DNA of 64,000 bases. It comes from Marinomonas ostreistagni. Lineage in GTDB: Bacteria; Pseudomonadota; Gammaproteobacteria; Pseudomonadales; Marinomonadaceae. This document shows, piece by piece, positions 19,920 through 29,146 of this stretch (its first letter is position 1; each line of letters begins with the position of its first letter). The notes below the pieces were generated by a model. That model was not told where the DNA came from. It saw nothing but the letters and a program-made list of their open reading frames with translations, and ran no database searches. Location of the stretch: positions 124,001-188,000 of the forward strand of contig NZ_JAEMUH010000004.1 of assembly GCF_016461785.1 (NCBI RefSeq), read 5' to 3'. The position numbers were made by a program, and so were the translations under genes.

Positions 19920-21602
19920 ATGCTGAACAACGATGTAGCGACACCTAGAAACTTGGAATCAGGCAGCTACATCCCTGATGAATTAAACCCTAGAGGGTTT
20001 GAATCGGTAGTGGATGTACTGGCGGATGCCAGCAAGCGTTTTACCAACTTACCTGCTTTTACTAGCGTTGGTTGTACCCTAACTTATGGGGAGCTAAAGC
20101 GCAAAGCTGATGCGTTTACTGCATATTTGCAGCGGCATACAGACTTAAAGCCTGGTGATCGTATTGCGGTTCAGCTACCAAATGTTGTTCAGTTTCCTGT
20201 TGTCGTGTTTGGGGCCATGCAGGCTGGCTTGATTGTTGTAAACACTAATCCTCTCTATACGCCGAAAGAGTTAGAGCATCAATTTAATGACGCGGGTGTG
20301 AAGGCGGTGGTGGTGTTCGCCAACATGGCTGCAAATGTTGAAAAGATTATTGCTAAAACACAGATCTCCCATGTTTTGATTACGGAGATAGCTGATTTTC
20401 ATAAGCCTGTGAAGCGGCTTTTAATTAATTCAATCGTTAAGTACGTAAAAAAAATGGTGCCTGATTATAGCCTGCCACAGTCTATTGCACTGAATGATGC
20501 CATCGCGCTTGGCACAAAAAGCCAGCCTAATATTCTGACGCTGAATCGTAAAGATCTAGCCGTTCTGCAATACACTGGTGGGACGACTGGTGTTGCCAAA
20601 GGGGCAATGCTTACCCATGCCAACTTAATTTCCAACATGCACCAGCTGAAAAATCGGTTGGACCATTTGCTGGAGGAAGGAAAAGAGACTTTTATTGCGC
20701 CACTTCCTCTTTATCATATCTATGCTTTCTTGATTCACGCCATGACGTTGGTGGAATATGGGGCTCACACCATTCTCATTCCAAACCCAAGAGATTTACC
20801 TAACTTTGTCAAAGAGCTTAATAAGTGGAAATTCACAGGGTTCATAGGTTTGAATACTCTATTCGCAGGCCTTTGTAACCGCGAAGATTTTGCAAAAGTA
20901 GACTTTTCGTCATTAAAGCTTACGGCATCAGGTGGGATGCCTCTTACACATGCCGCGGCCGATCGCTGGAAAAGTGTTACAGGCTGTACGGTATCTGAGG
21001 GCTATGGCCTGACCGAAACCTCTCCTGTCGTGGCATTTAACCCGATTGGGAAAGAGCAAATTGGCACCATCGGGTTGGCTGTAGATTGCACAGATATTCG
21101 TATCATTGATGACAACGGAGCCGACGTCGTGCCCGGTGAGCCTGGTATGCTGTGTGTAAAAGGACCACAGGTAATGAAAGGATACTGGCACCGTGAGCAA
21201 GCTACTCAGGATGTTATGACACCCGATGGGTTCTTAATCACTGGAGATGTTGCCACGCAACAAGCCGATGGTTATCTAAGCATTGTTGACCGAGCCAAAG
21301 ACTTGATTATCGTATCAGGGTTTAATGTCTATCCAACAGAAGTTGAGGATGTCATCACGCAACACCCTGACGTACTAGAAGCTGCTGCCATTGGTGTCGA
21401 AGATGATAAAACAGGTGAAGCGGTTAAGGCTTTCCTAGTGTTGAAAGACGGTGCGCAGATGAATGAAAAGGCTATGCACGCTTTTTGTAAGGAAAACCTT
21501 GCTGCTTATAAGGTTCCAAAACAGTACGAAGTACGCACTGAACTTCCAAAGACCAATGTTGGTAAGATTCTGCGTCGAGCGTTAAGAGAACCTGAACACT
21601 AA
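19920..21602 (+). CDS. fadD: Long-chain fatty acid-CoA ligase
   Basis: Activates fatty acids to acyl-CoA via an acyl-adenylate at the inner face of the membrane. The 560-residue protein has the AMP motif YTGGTTGVAKGA near residue 217, the GYGLTETSPV block, and the fatty acyl-CoA signature DGFLITGDVATQQADGYLSIVDRAKDLI region, ending with the usual Lys in NVGKILRRAL. GGAGAAG precedes the ATG. An 80-bp spacer without clear terminator separates it from the SCP2 gene; the enoyl-CoA hydratase gene follows after 11 bp. Confidence 0.9.
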   Translation: MLNNDVATPRNLESGSYIPDELNPRGFESVVDVLADASKRFTNLPAFTSVGCTLTYGELKRKADAFTAYLQRHTDLKPGDRIAVQLPNVVQFPVVVFGAMQAGLIVVNTNPLYTPKELEHQFNDAGVKAVVVFANMAANVEKIIAKTQISHVLITEIADFHKPVKRLLINSIVKYVKKMVPDYSLPQSIALNDAIALGTKSQPNILTLNRKDLAVLQYTGGTTGVAKGAMLTHANLISNMHQLKNRLDHLLEEGKETFIAPLPLYHIYAFLIHAMTLVEYGAHTILIPNPRDLPNFVKELNKWKFTGFIGLNTLFAGLCNREDFAKVDFSSLKLTASGGMPLTHAAADRWKSVTGCTVSEGYGLTETSPVVAFNPIGKEQIGTIGLAVDCTDIRIIDDNGADVVPGEPGMLCVKGPQVMKGYWHREQATQDVMTPDGFLITGDVATQQADGYLSIVDRAKDLIIVSGFNVYPTEVEDVITQHPDVLEAAAIGVEDDKTGEAVKAFLVLKDGAQMNEKAMHAFCKENLAAYKVPKQYEVRTELPKTNVGKILRRALREPEH

Positions 21603-21613
21603 GGAGTGTCATC

Positions 21614-22366
21614 ATGACAGAAGCTATTCAGGAAACGGTTAGTAATGGTGTTCAGGTCGTCTTGTTAAACCGCCCTGATAAGAAGAATGCTATTACTGTT
21701 GATATGTATCAGGCAATGAGTGATGTGCTTCATCAAGCCGAACTTCGCGATGAAGTTAAAGTGACTATCGTCGCGGGTGCTGGTCCGGACTTTTCGGCCG
21801 GCAACGATATTAATGATTTTGTTGAAATAGCTCGCTCTCCGGAAAAAATGGCGTCTGTCATGTCCTTTTTACAAGCGCTGACCTCTTACAAAAAGCCGCT
21901 TATTGGCTGCGTAGAAGGCTGGGCGGTCGGTGTCGGTGCGACCATGATGTTGCATTGCGACATGGTGTTTGCGGCCAAGAATACCCAATTTGTATTTCCA
22001 TTTGTTCAGCTTGGTCTTGTGCCTGAAGCTGCGTCTAGTTTTCTTTTACCAAAGATAGTAGGGCATCAAAGAGCTTTTGAAATGCTGATGTTTGGCGAAC
22101 CAATTAACGCCGAAACGGCCTATCAGTTGGGAATGGTTAACCATCTTTGTGAGCCGAGTGAGTCGTTGGAGCTGGCAAATTTGTATGCTACTAAGCTATG
22201 TCAGTTACCAACTGAAGCAGTGCTATTGTCTAAAGATCTGCTTAAGTGTCGCGCTATGGATGATATACAGATGGCTTTAATGCGTGAGGGAAGAATTTTT
22301 AAAGACCGGTTGGTGTCTGATGAAGCTCAACAGCAGTTTTATAAATTTTTAAAAAAAGAGAGCTAA
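21614..22366 (+). CDS. Enoyl-CoA hydratase/isomerase family protein
   Basis: Crotonase-fold protein of 250 residues. The oxyanion-hole segments are PDFSAGNDINDF (about residue 60) and GWAVGVGATMMLHCD, and LVPEAASSFLLP supplies a candidate catalytic Glu. It lacks the C-terminal peroxisome-type or dehydrogenase extensions. It may act as a hydratase or a delta3-delta2 isomerase for unsaturated acids; a single acidic residue in the second site leaves both open. It ends the acyl-CoA dehydrogenase-SCP2-fadD cluster and is followed by a terminator about 100 bp downstream. Confidence 0.85.
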   Translation: MTEAIQETVSNGVQVVLLNRPDKKNAITVDMYQAMSDVLHQAELRDEVKVTIVAGAGPDFSAGNDINDFVEIARSPEKMASVMSFLQALTSYKKPLIGCVEGWAVGVGATMMLHCDMVFAAKNTQFVFPFVQLGLVPEAASSFLLPKIVGHQRAFEMLMFGEPINAETAYQLGMVNHLCEPSESLELANLYATKLCQLPTEAVLLSKDLLKCRAMDDIQMALMREGRIFKDRLVSDEAQQQFYKFLKKES

Positions 22367-22463
22367 AAACTGGCCGTTTTACAAAACTTAACTATATTTA
22401 GATACATGCCTTAGAGTGTATATGACTCTAGACTTCAATGACTGGTTTCGCCGACCTAATTTG

Positions 22464-22498
22464 CGCCCTAGTGAGTATTTCTTACTAGGGCGTTTTTG
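22464..22498 (+). terminator. Terminator between enoyl-CoA hydratase gene and fadB
   Basis: Twelve-base stem CGCCCTAGTGAG with its complement across a 5-nt loop (one G-T pair), then T5. The gene-free stretch 22367-22669 also holds the shared fad motif at 22559-22578. Confidence 0.88.
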
Positions 22499-22558
22499 TA
22501 TCTGAAAGAAAATAATTGCTAGTGATTGCCATAAAATGTCATTAAACAGAGTCTTTTT

Positions 22559-22578
22559 TGTTATTGAGGAAAGACGCT
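22559..22578 (+). promoter_or_regulatory. Shared fad leader motif, copy B
   Basis: TGTTATTGAGGAAAGACGCT, 91 bp before the fadB start, matches copy A at 17617-17637 apart from one missing G and one substitution. A further GAAAAACGCT identical to the end of copy A occurs at 22627-22636. The spacing to a -10 box is not consistent between copies, which favours an operator over a core promoter. Confidence 0.45.
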
Positions 22579-22669
22579 ATCACTCTAAGCTTAAAGAACA
22601 TAAATTCACGATTATTTTCGTGACTCGAAAAACGCTCTAAGGCCATAAAAATAAGAGGTGGAGGCGATT

Positions 22670-24820
22670 ATGAAGTTCGAAGGAAACACACTTCGAGTGC
22701 AGACCAATGAGGTCGGCATTGCGACCCTGACATTGGATTTGAAGGACAGTTCTGTCAATAAATTTGGCTCACAGGCGCTAGCAGAGCTTGCTCAAGCAGT
22801 TGAACAGTTGCAGCAAGACTCATCGGTTAAAGGTTTGCTGATTAACAGTGCAAAAGATGCCTTTGTAGTAGGAGCCGATATAACAGAATTCATGGGTTGG
22901 TTTCAGCTTGAAGAAGAGGCGCTGGCACAAAAGCTACGTGATGCTCACAATATTTTTACTTCCTTATCTAACCTACCTTTTCCAACCGTTGCCGCCGTTA
23001 ATGGTTTGGCCTTAGGTGGTGGTTTTGAGCTTTGTTTAGCATGTGACTACCGTGTGATGGCGGATTCTGCGAAAGTCGGTTTACCTGAAACTCAGCTTGG
23101 TATTTATCCTGGTTGGGGTGGCACAGTCCGTTTACCGCGTCTCATTGGTGTGGATAACGCCTGTGAGTGGATCTGTGGTGGTCAGCAGAAACGCAGTACC
23201 GATGCAATGAAAGACGGTGCAGTGGATGCTGTAGTCGCTGCTGCGAATGTAGTTTCGTCAGCAGAACATCTATTGCAGCAAGTGCTGGATGGAAAGCTGG
23301 ATTACCAAGCTCGCCGTGAGCGCCTTCAATCGGCAATGGAATTTTCCCCTATCGAAAAAATGATGATCTTTGAGTCTGTTCGTGCCGTGGTCGGTGCAAA
23401 AGCAGGCCGTCATTACCCTGCGCCGATGGAAGCCATTAAGTCGGTTGAGAAGGGGATTTTCCAAACGATCGATAAGGCCATCGAAACTGAGATCAAAGGT
23501 TTCGTGAAAATGGCGAAATCTCCTGTTGCGCGTTCCTTAGTCGGTCTATTTTTGAACGATCAGCTGGTTAAAAAGACGGCTTCTAAATACACCAAAGGGG
23601 TTGAGCCTGTTAGCCATGCTGCTGTGTTGGGCGCGGGGATCATGGGGGGCGGAATCGCTTACCAGTCTGCTTCCAAAGGGACACCAATTGTCATGAAAGA
23701 CATTCGCCAAGAGGCGCTTGATCTTGGTATGAATGAAGCGAGTAAACTGTTTGGTAAGCAGGTCGAGCGCGGCAAACTAAGTAGTGAAAAAGCCATGCAG
23801 GGTCTTGGTAAGATTACCCCTGTTTTAAGCTACGGCGAGGTGTCTGCTGTTGACCTAGTGGTCGAAGCGGTAGTGGAGAACCCAAAAATCAAACAGTCGG
23901 TATTGGCGGAAACGGAAGCGCAACTCAAAGAAGGTGCTATCCTGGCTTCTAATACTTCAACTATCTCTATCACACACTTGGCTGAAGCTCTGAAGCATCC
24001 AGAAAATTTCTGTGGCATGCACTTCTTTAACCCGGTTCACCGTATGCCACTAGTAGAGGTGATTCGCGGGGAGAAAACTTCGGAAGCAACCATCGCTAAG
24101 ACTGTTGCTTATGCTCAAGCGTTAGGTAAAACGCCGATCGTGGTGAATGATTGCCCTGGATTCCTAGTCAACCGTGTGCTGTTCCCATATTTCGCAGGTT
24201 TCTCTGCACTGTTGAAAGACGGGGCGGATTATCAAGCGGTTGATAAGGTGATGGAGCGTTTTGGCTGGCCGATGGGACCTGCTTACTTACTTGATGTCGT
24301 TGGCATTGATACAGCGTATCACGCTGACCAAGTGATGGCAGATGGTTTCCCAGATCGTATGGGACATGATGGTGAGAATGCGATTGACCGCTTCTATGCT
24401 TTAAAACGTTTCGGGCAGAAATCCGGCAGCGGTTTTTATCAATACGAAGCAGACCGCAAAGGCAAACCAAAGAAATTAGCCTCGGCTGAGGCACAAGAGT
24501 TGATTCAGTCGCTACATGGTGAACATCAAACATTCGCAGATGAAGAAATCATTGCGCGTATGATGATTCCTTTATGTATCGAAACCGCACGTTGCTTAGA
24601 AGAAAACATTGTCGCTTCAGCGGCGGAAGCGGATATGGGATTGGTGTATGGCATTGGTTTCCCTCCATACCTTGGTGGCGCTTTGCATTACATGGATCAA
24701 ATGGGATTGGCAGCATTTTGTGAAATGGCTGACCGTTTTAAACACCTTGGTAAGTTGTATGAGCCAACGCAAGCAATGCGTGCTATGGCTGCAGAACAAC
24801 GTACTTACCATCAATACTAA
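22670..24820 (+). CDS. fadB: Fatty acid oxidation complex alpha subunit
   Basis: Multifunctional enzyme: enoyl-CoA hydratase and isomerase in the N-terminal third, 3-hydroxyacyl-CoA dehydrogenase in the rest. The crotonase part has GADITEFMGWF and QLGIYPGWGGTVRLPR; the dehydrogenase has the NAD loop GAGIMGGGIAY near residue 320, SNTSTISI, and HFFNPVHRMPLVEVI. ATG 22670, 5 bp after GGAGG, gives 716 residues, close to the Pseudomonas FadB length. A GTG at 22658 is possible but overlaps the binding site. fadA follows after 27 bp; the pair makes the alpha2-beta2 complex. Confidence 0.95.
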   Translation: MKFEGNTLRVQTNEVGIATLTLDLKDSSVNKFGSQALAELAQAVEQLQQDSSVKGLLINSAKDAFVVGADITEFMGWFQLEEEALAQKLRDAHNIFTSLSNLPFPTVAAVNGLALGGGFELCLACDYRVMADSAKVGLPETQLGIYPGWGGTVRLPRLIGVDNACEWICGGQQKRSTDAMKDGAVDAVVAAANVVSSAEHLLQQVLDGKLDYQARRERLQSAMEFSPIEKMMIFESVRAVVGAKAGRHYPAPMEAIKSVEKGIFQTIDKAIETEIKGFVKMAKSPVARSLVGLFLNDQLVKKTASKYTKGVEPVSHAAVLGAGIMGGGIAYQSASKGTPIVMKDIRQEALDLGMNEASKLFGKQVERGKLSSEKAMQGLGKITPVLSYGEVSAVDLVVEAVVENPKIKQSVLAETEAQLKEGAILASNTSTISITHLAEALKHPENFCGMHFFNPVHRMPLVEVIRGEKTSEATIAKTVAYAQALGKTPIVVNDCPGFLVNRVLFPYFAGFSALLKDGADYQAVDKVMERFGWPMGPAYLLDVVGIDTAYHADQVMADGFPDRMGHDGENAIDRFYALKRFGQKSGSGFYQYEADRKGKPKKLASAEAQELIQSLHGEHQTFADEEIIARMMIPLCIETARCLEENIVASAAEADMGLVYGIGFPPYLGGALHYMDQMGLAAFCEMADRFKHLGKLYEPTQAMRAMAAEQRTYHQY

Positions 24821-26023
<1,203 letters not shown>

Positions 26024-26032
26024 CCCCAAAAA

Positions 26033-26061
26033 AAACCAGCAGGCATCTAGCTTGCTGGTTT
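26033..26061. terminator. Terminator after fadA, stronger on the minus strand
   Basis: Nine-base stem AAACCAGCA with its complement across an 11-nt loop. On the minus strand it runs into T8, so it ends the convergent 26078 gene well; on the plus strand the T tract is broken, so it ends fadA less efficiently. Confidence 0.75.
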
Positions 26062-26077
26062 CTACTCTCCCGTCAGC

Positions 26078-26566
26078 CTAGCTGATATGATATTTGTCCT
26101 TTAATGCTTGCTGATCGGTTTTGTGCTCCTTTTTTAACTTAGCAAGAACGCACTTCGCATTAAATTTAGCTTGTTGCGAGGTCAGTGAATCTGAGCTGGT
26201 ATTCATTGAGACCAGTTTTAAAGAATCCTCATAATCGTCTAAAGCCTTATCGACCTTATCTTGATAATGTTCTTCCAAAGCGTTTAATTCTTTGTAGTAG
26301 CCATCAAAGGCTTTAGAAATATTCGCTTTGTAAGAGATTAAATGTAAACGAGGTGAGTTTAGGGACAGCTTAGTCGTTAAGTCTTGAGACGCTTTTAAAA
26401 TGATGGCTTTGTTCTGCTCTTCCCCACTTCTTGCTAGGTTTGCGATTGATGAAGGCGAGGTAATGCGATTCGATTGCTCTTCAGCGTTAGCAGGCGTTTG
26501 TGCTAAAGATAAAACCAGCAAAGAAGACAACGATCCTAAATGCTTCTTTTTAATGACGATTTTCAT
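26078..26566 (-). CDS. Exported helical protein of unknown function
   Basis: I do not recognise a family. The 162-residue product starts with a Sec signal (IVIKKKHLG, then a hydrophobic run, cleavage likely after PANA near residue 28). The mature part is charged and probably all-helical, with Lys/Asp/Glu-rich heptad-like stretches (about residues 75-120) and a single Cys near the C terminus. ATG 26566 has GAGG upstream and places the signal at the very N terminus, so it is preferred to 26593. It converges with fadA. A periplasmic adaptor or chaperone-like role is only a guess. Confidence 0.7.
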   Translation of the reverse strand: MKIVIKKKHLGSLSSLLVLSLAQTPANAEEQSNRITSPSSIANLARSGEEQNKAIILKASQDLTTKLSLNSPRLHLISYKANISKAFDGYYKELNALEEHYQDKVDKALDDYEDSLKLVSMNTSSDSLTSQQAKFNAKCVLAKLKKEHKTDQQALKDKYHIS

Positions 26567-26800
26567 TGTGCTGACCTCGGTGTTTAATCTCATTTCAGAG
26601 TAATTCAGTCATTAAAGGCTTCGCAATAGATGGGCTAATGGTTGCACAGTGTTTTGCACTTTTAGACTAAGATTTGATAGTTTGACACTAGCTATTTGCA
26701 TTTAATTGCACATATGTTGAGCTATGATTGTGCTAGCGTCAGTCTATACACATCTCATCTAGAGATTCATAACAGCATAGAAAATAGCAAGGAATTGAGA

Positions 26801-27211
26801 ATGGCGAACTATCCTATTTCCGGAGCCTGCCAATGTGGCGGGGTGACGTATAAATTACTGGCACCACCTAAGTTGATTGCAGCGTGTCATTGTAAGGAGT
26901 GCCAGAAATTATCAACCAGTGCATTCAGTATTACAGCCATGGTGGATTTAAAAGATTTAGAGATCTCCGGTGAGCTTCAAGAATGGCATAGATTGGCTGA
27001 CAGTGGTAACACGTCAGTCGCAAAGTTTTGTCCAACTTGTGGCAATCGTATCTATCACTTTGATCCCAACAAGCCTAATGACATCAAACTTAAGCCATCT
27101 ACTTTAGAGGATACGTCCATTTTGCATCCATCTGTGCATATTTGGGTGAGTGAAAAGCAGGATTGGTATGAGGTCCCTGAGGGCGTGAAAATTGCCCAGA
27201 AGCAGACCTGA
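26801..27211 (+). CDS. GFA/CENP-V family zinc protein
   Basis: Small zinc protein of 136 residues related to glutathione-dependent formaldehyde-activating enzyme. Three cysteine groups are seen: CQCGGVTY (about 11-18), CHCKECQ (about 31-37) and CPTCGNRIY (about 81-89), the family's two-zinc pattern. AGGA is 7 bp from ATG 26801; the frame open to 26696 has no ribosome site. Most members have no proven substrate, so formaldehyde activation should not be assumed, although a formaldehyde dehydrogenase lies 12 kb away. Confidence 0.85.
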   Translation: MANYPISGACQCGGVTYKLLAPPKLIAACHCKECQKLSTSAFSITAMVDLKDLEISGELQEWHRLADSGNTSVAKFCPTCGNRIYHFDPNKPNDIKLKPSTLEDTSILHPSVHIWVSEKQDWYEVPEGVKIAQKQT

Positions 27212-27222
27212 GGCAGGTCGTT

Positions 27223-27248
27223 AAATCAGGGCGTAACGCCCTGATTTA
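27223..27248. terminator. Bidirectional hairpin between convergent GFA and SIP genes
   Basis: AAATCAGGGCG pairs perfectly with CGCCCTGATTT across a 3-nt loop; A/T flanks on each side allow it to act for both convergent genes. Confidence 0.75.
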
Positions 27249-27257
27249 TCATGCAGT

Positions 27258-28004
27258 TTAAGCCACTTCGTTGGCGTCGAGATCTTGACGCTTTTCAACT
27301 TTATGCTGGTCCTCATTCAATCCCAGTTTCCAATAGCTAGAGATATAAAGGTTTTGCTTGGCAACGTCGTTACGCTCACGGAAGTAAGCCCGTAAGGCTC
27401 TCATTGAGCTAAATTCACAAGCAGCCCATACAGCAACGGTGCCGTCGAGCCAATCCAAAGCAGTAACATGGCGTAACATCAATTCACTGTCTTCTCCAGG
27501 GTGCGTATTAATCACCCATTTGATGTCGATGTTTTCGGGTTTAGGCAGTTGTTGGATATCGTCTTCGCTTTGTACCTCAATGATAGCGTAACCTTTTGCA
27601 GTATTTGGAAGCGTAGCTAGGTTGACGCTGATAGCTGGCAGCGAGGTCATATCACCAACAAATAGCAGCCAGTCAGCCTCTTCTGAGATTAGCTTTTTTG
27701 GCCCTGGGCCTCCTACTGTAATCGTGTCTCCCTGTTGTGCGTGGAGCGCCCAGTGGCAGGCAACACCGGAATCACCGTGTACGGCAAAATCGATATCGAG
27801 TTCATCTTGGCGTTGATGGCGAATGGTATAGGTGCGCATGAGTCGGCTGCCATCTGTGGTAGGAAATACCAGTTTTACATAAGCGCTTTCTTGGTCTGCA
27901 GGGAGGTCTGATAAGTCATTACCGCCTAGCGTTAAGCGAAGCATATGTGGAGTGACGAACTGTTTACGCACAACGTGTAGTTGACGCATGGTAGGTTTCG
28001 GCAT
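27258..28004 (-). CDS. Siderophore-interacting protein (ferric-chelate reductase)
   Basis: FAD/NAD(P)H reductase of the SIP/ViuB family that frees iron from ferric siderophores in the cytoplasm. Family features in the 248 residues: RTYTIR FAD-binding motif near 58-63, HGDSGVACHWAL, GGPGPKK, the nucleotide-binding GDMTSLPAI near 117, WAACE and the C-terminal YWKLGLNEDQHK. It stands alone, with no transporter adjacent. A Fur-like site lies 25 bp upstream, consistent with iron repression. Confidence 0.9.
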   Translation of the reverse strand: MPKPTMRQLHVVRKQFVTPHMLRLTLGGNDLSDLPADQESAYVKLVFPTTDGSRLMRTYTIRHQRQDELDIDFAVHGDSGVACHWALHAQQGDTITVGGPGPKKLISEEADWLLFVGDMTSLPAISVNLATLPNTAKGYAIIEVQSEDDIQQLPKPENIDIKWVINTHPGEDSELMLRHVTALDWLDGTVAVWAACEFSSMRALRAYFRERNDVAKQNLYISSYWKLGLNEDQHKVEKRQDLDANEVA

Positions 28005-28028
28005 ATTACACTCCTTTTTGTTGTAAGT

Positions 28029-28043
28029 TGAGAATGGCTATCA
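28029..28043 (-). promoter_or_regulatory. Putative Fur box upstream of the siderophore-interacting protein gene
   Basis: TGAGAATGGCTATCA matches the 7-1-7 Fur consensus TGATAAT-N-ATTATCA at 11 of 14 positions and is roughly palindromic. It lies 25 bp before the SIP start, where a repressor would block the promoter. Confidence 0.5.
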
Positions 28044-28232
28044 ATCTATCTTAGAGGCTTATGAAAGGCAACGAAACAGAGTGTTGCGAATATTCTTTGA
28101 AACTCAGGATGAAGCGCCATTCTTTCAGATCGTAGTCATACATTTCATTATAGCGCTTTTGTTTTTTCTATATTCTGGCAAAATCAGCGCCACAATAATA
28201 AATGATTACTATCCCCCGAAATAAGGTTCCCT

Positions 28233-29141
28233 ATGCAAACGCTATTGCGCACTATCTACGACGATGTGAAGCCACTCGTTGGTCAAGGTAAAGTGGCAGA
28301 CTATATTCCAGCTCTCGCCAGTGTGAATCCACATCAATTTGGTATTGCAATCTACAGTAACCAAGGAGAGCTATTCCAAATTGGCGACGCCGATGTTCCT
28401 TTCTCCATTCAAAGTATCTCCAAGGTATTTAGCTTGACCCTAGCAATCAAGCATTATGGCGAGGACATGTGGCAGCGAGTAGGTCGAGAGCCCTCAGGTT
28501 TACCTTTTAATTCTTTGGTGCAGTTAGAATATGAGCATGGCATTCCTAGGAACCCTTTCATCAATGCAGGTGCCATTGTCGTTAGTGACATGAACCAATC
28601 ACGGTTTGCTTCACCGCACTATGCGATGCGTGAGTTTGTCAGAAGGCTTTCAGGGAATCCTGATTTAAAAACAGATCAAGTGGTGGCGGACTCTGAGTAC
28701 GAGTTCAGGCATCGCAATGCGGCAATGGCCTATTTAATGCAGTCCTATGGCAATTTTGAAAACTCGGTTGAAGAAGTGCTTAAAAGCTATTTTTCAAATT
28801 GCGCCCTAAGAATGAGTTGCGTTGACTTGGCCAAGGCTTTTAATTTCCTTGCTAACAAGGGCTATTGTTCTATCAGTAATGAGCAGATAATCAGCGAACA
28901 AGAAACGCGCCAAGTGAATGCTTTGATGGCTACTAGTGGCATGTATGATGAGGCCGGTAGTTTTGCGTTTCAAGTTGGCTTGCCTGGTAAGAGTGGCGTA
29001 GGTGGAGGCATTGTTGCAATTGTACCCAACCGATTCTCAATTTGCGTTTGGTCGCCTGCACTTAATAAAGTCGGGAATTCCAGCGCAGGTGTTGCGGCAC
29101 TGGAATCGATGACTAAGCAAATAGGCTGGTCAGTTTATTAA
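28233..29141 (+). CDS. glsA: Glutaminase
   Basis: Serine-dependent glutaminase (beta-lactamase-like fold) that hydrolyses glutamine to glutamate and ammonia. The SxxK catalytic pair is Ser61 and Lys64 in SIQSISKVF; other family blocks are PFINAGAIV, the Tyr-rich AMAYLM segment and [12 protein letters not shown]. Its 302 residues match the usual length. It diverges from the SIP gene over 228 bp and its stop lies 5 bp from that of the convergent GGDEF gene, with no terminator between. It lacks the STAS domain of some members. Confidence 0.93.
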   Translation: MQTLLRTIYDDVKPLVGQGKVADYIPALASVNPHQFGIAIYSNQGELFQIGDADVPFSIQSISKVFSLTLAIKHYGEDMWQRVGREPSGLPFNSLVQLEYEHGIPRNPFINAGAIVVSDMNQSRFASPHYAMREFVRRLSGNPDLKTDQVVADSEYEFRHRNAAMAYLMQSYGNFENSVEEVLKSYFSNCALRMSCVDLAKAFNFLANKGYCSISNEQIISEQETRQVNALMATSGMYDEAGSFAFQVGLPGKSGVGGGIVAIVPNRFSICVWSPALNKVGNSSAGVAALESMTKQIGWSVY

Positions 29142-29146
29142 AGTGC

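Noticed and set aside
28194..28214. Second Fur-like A/T-rich site before the glutaminase gene
   Set aside because: It matches the Fur consensus only at scattered positions; the region is simply rich in A and T.
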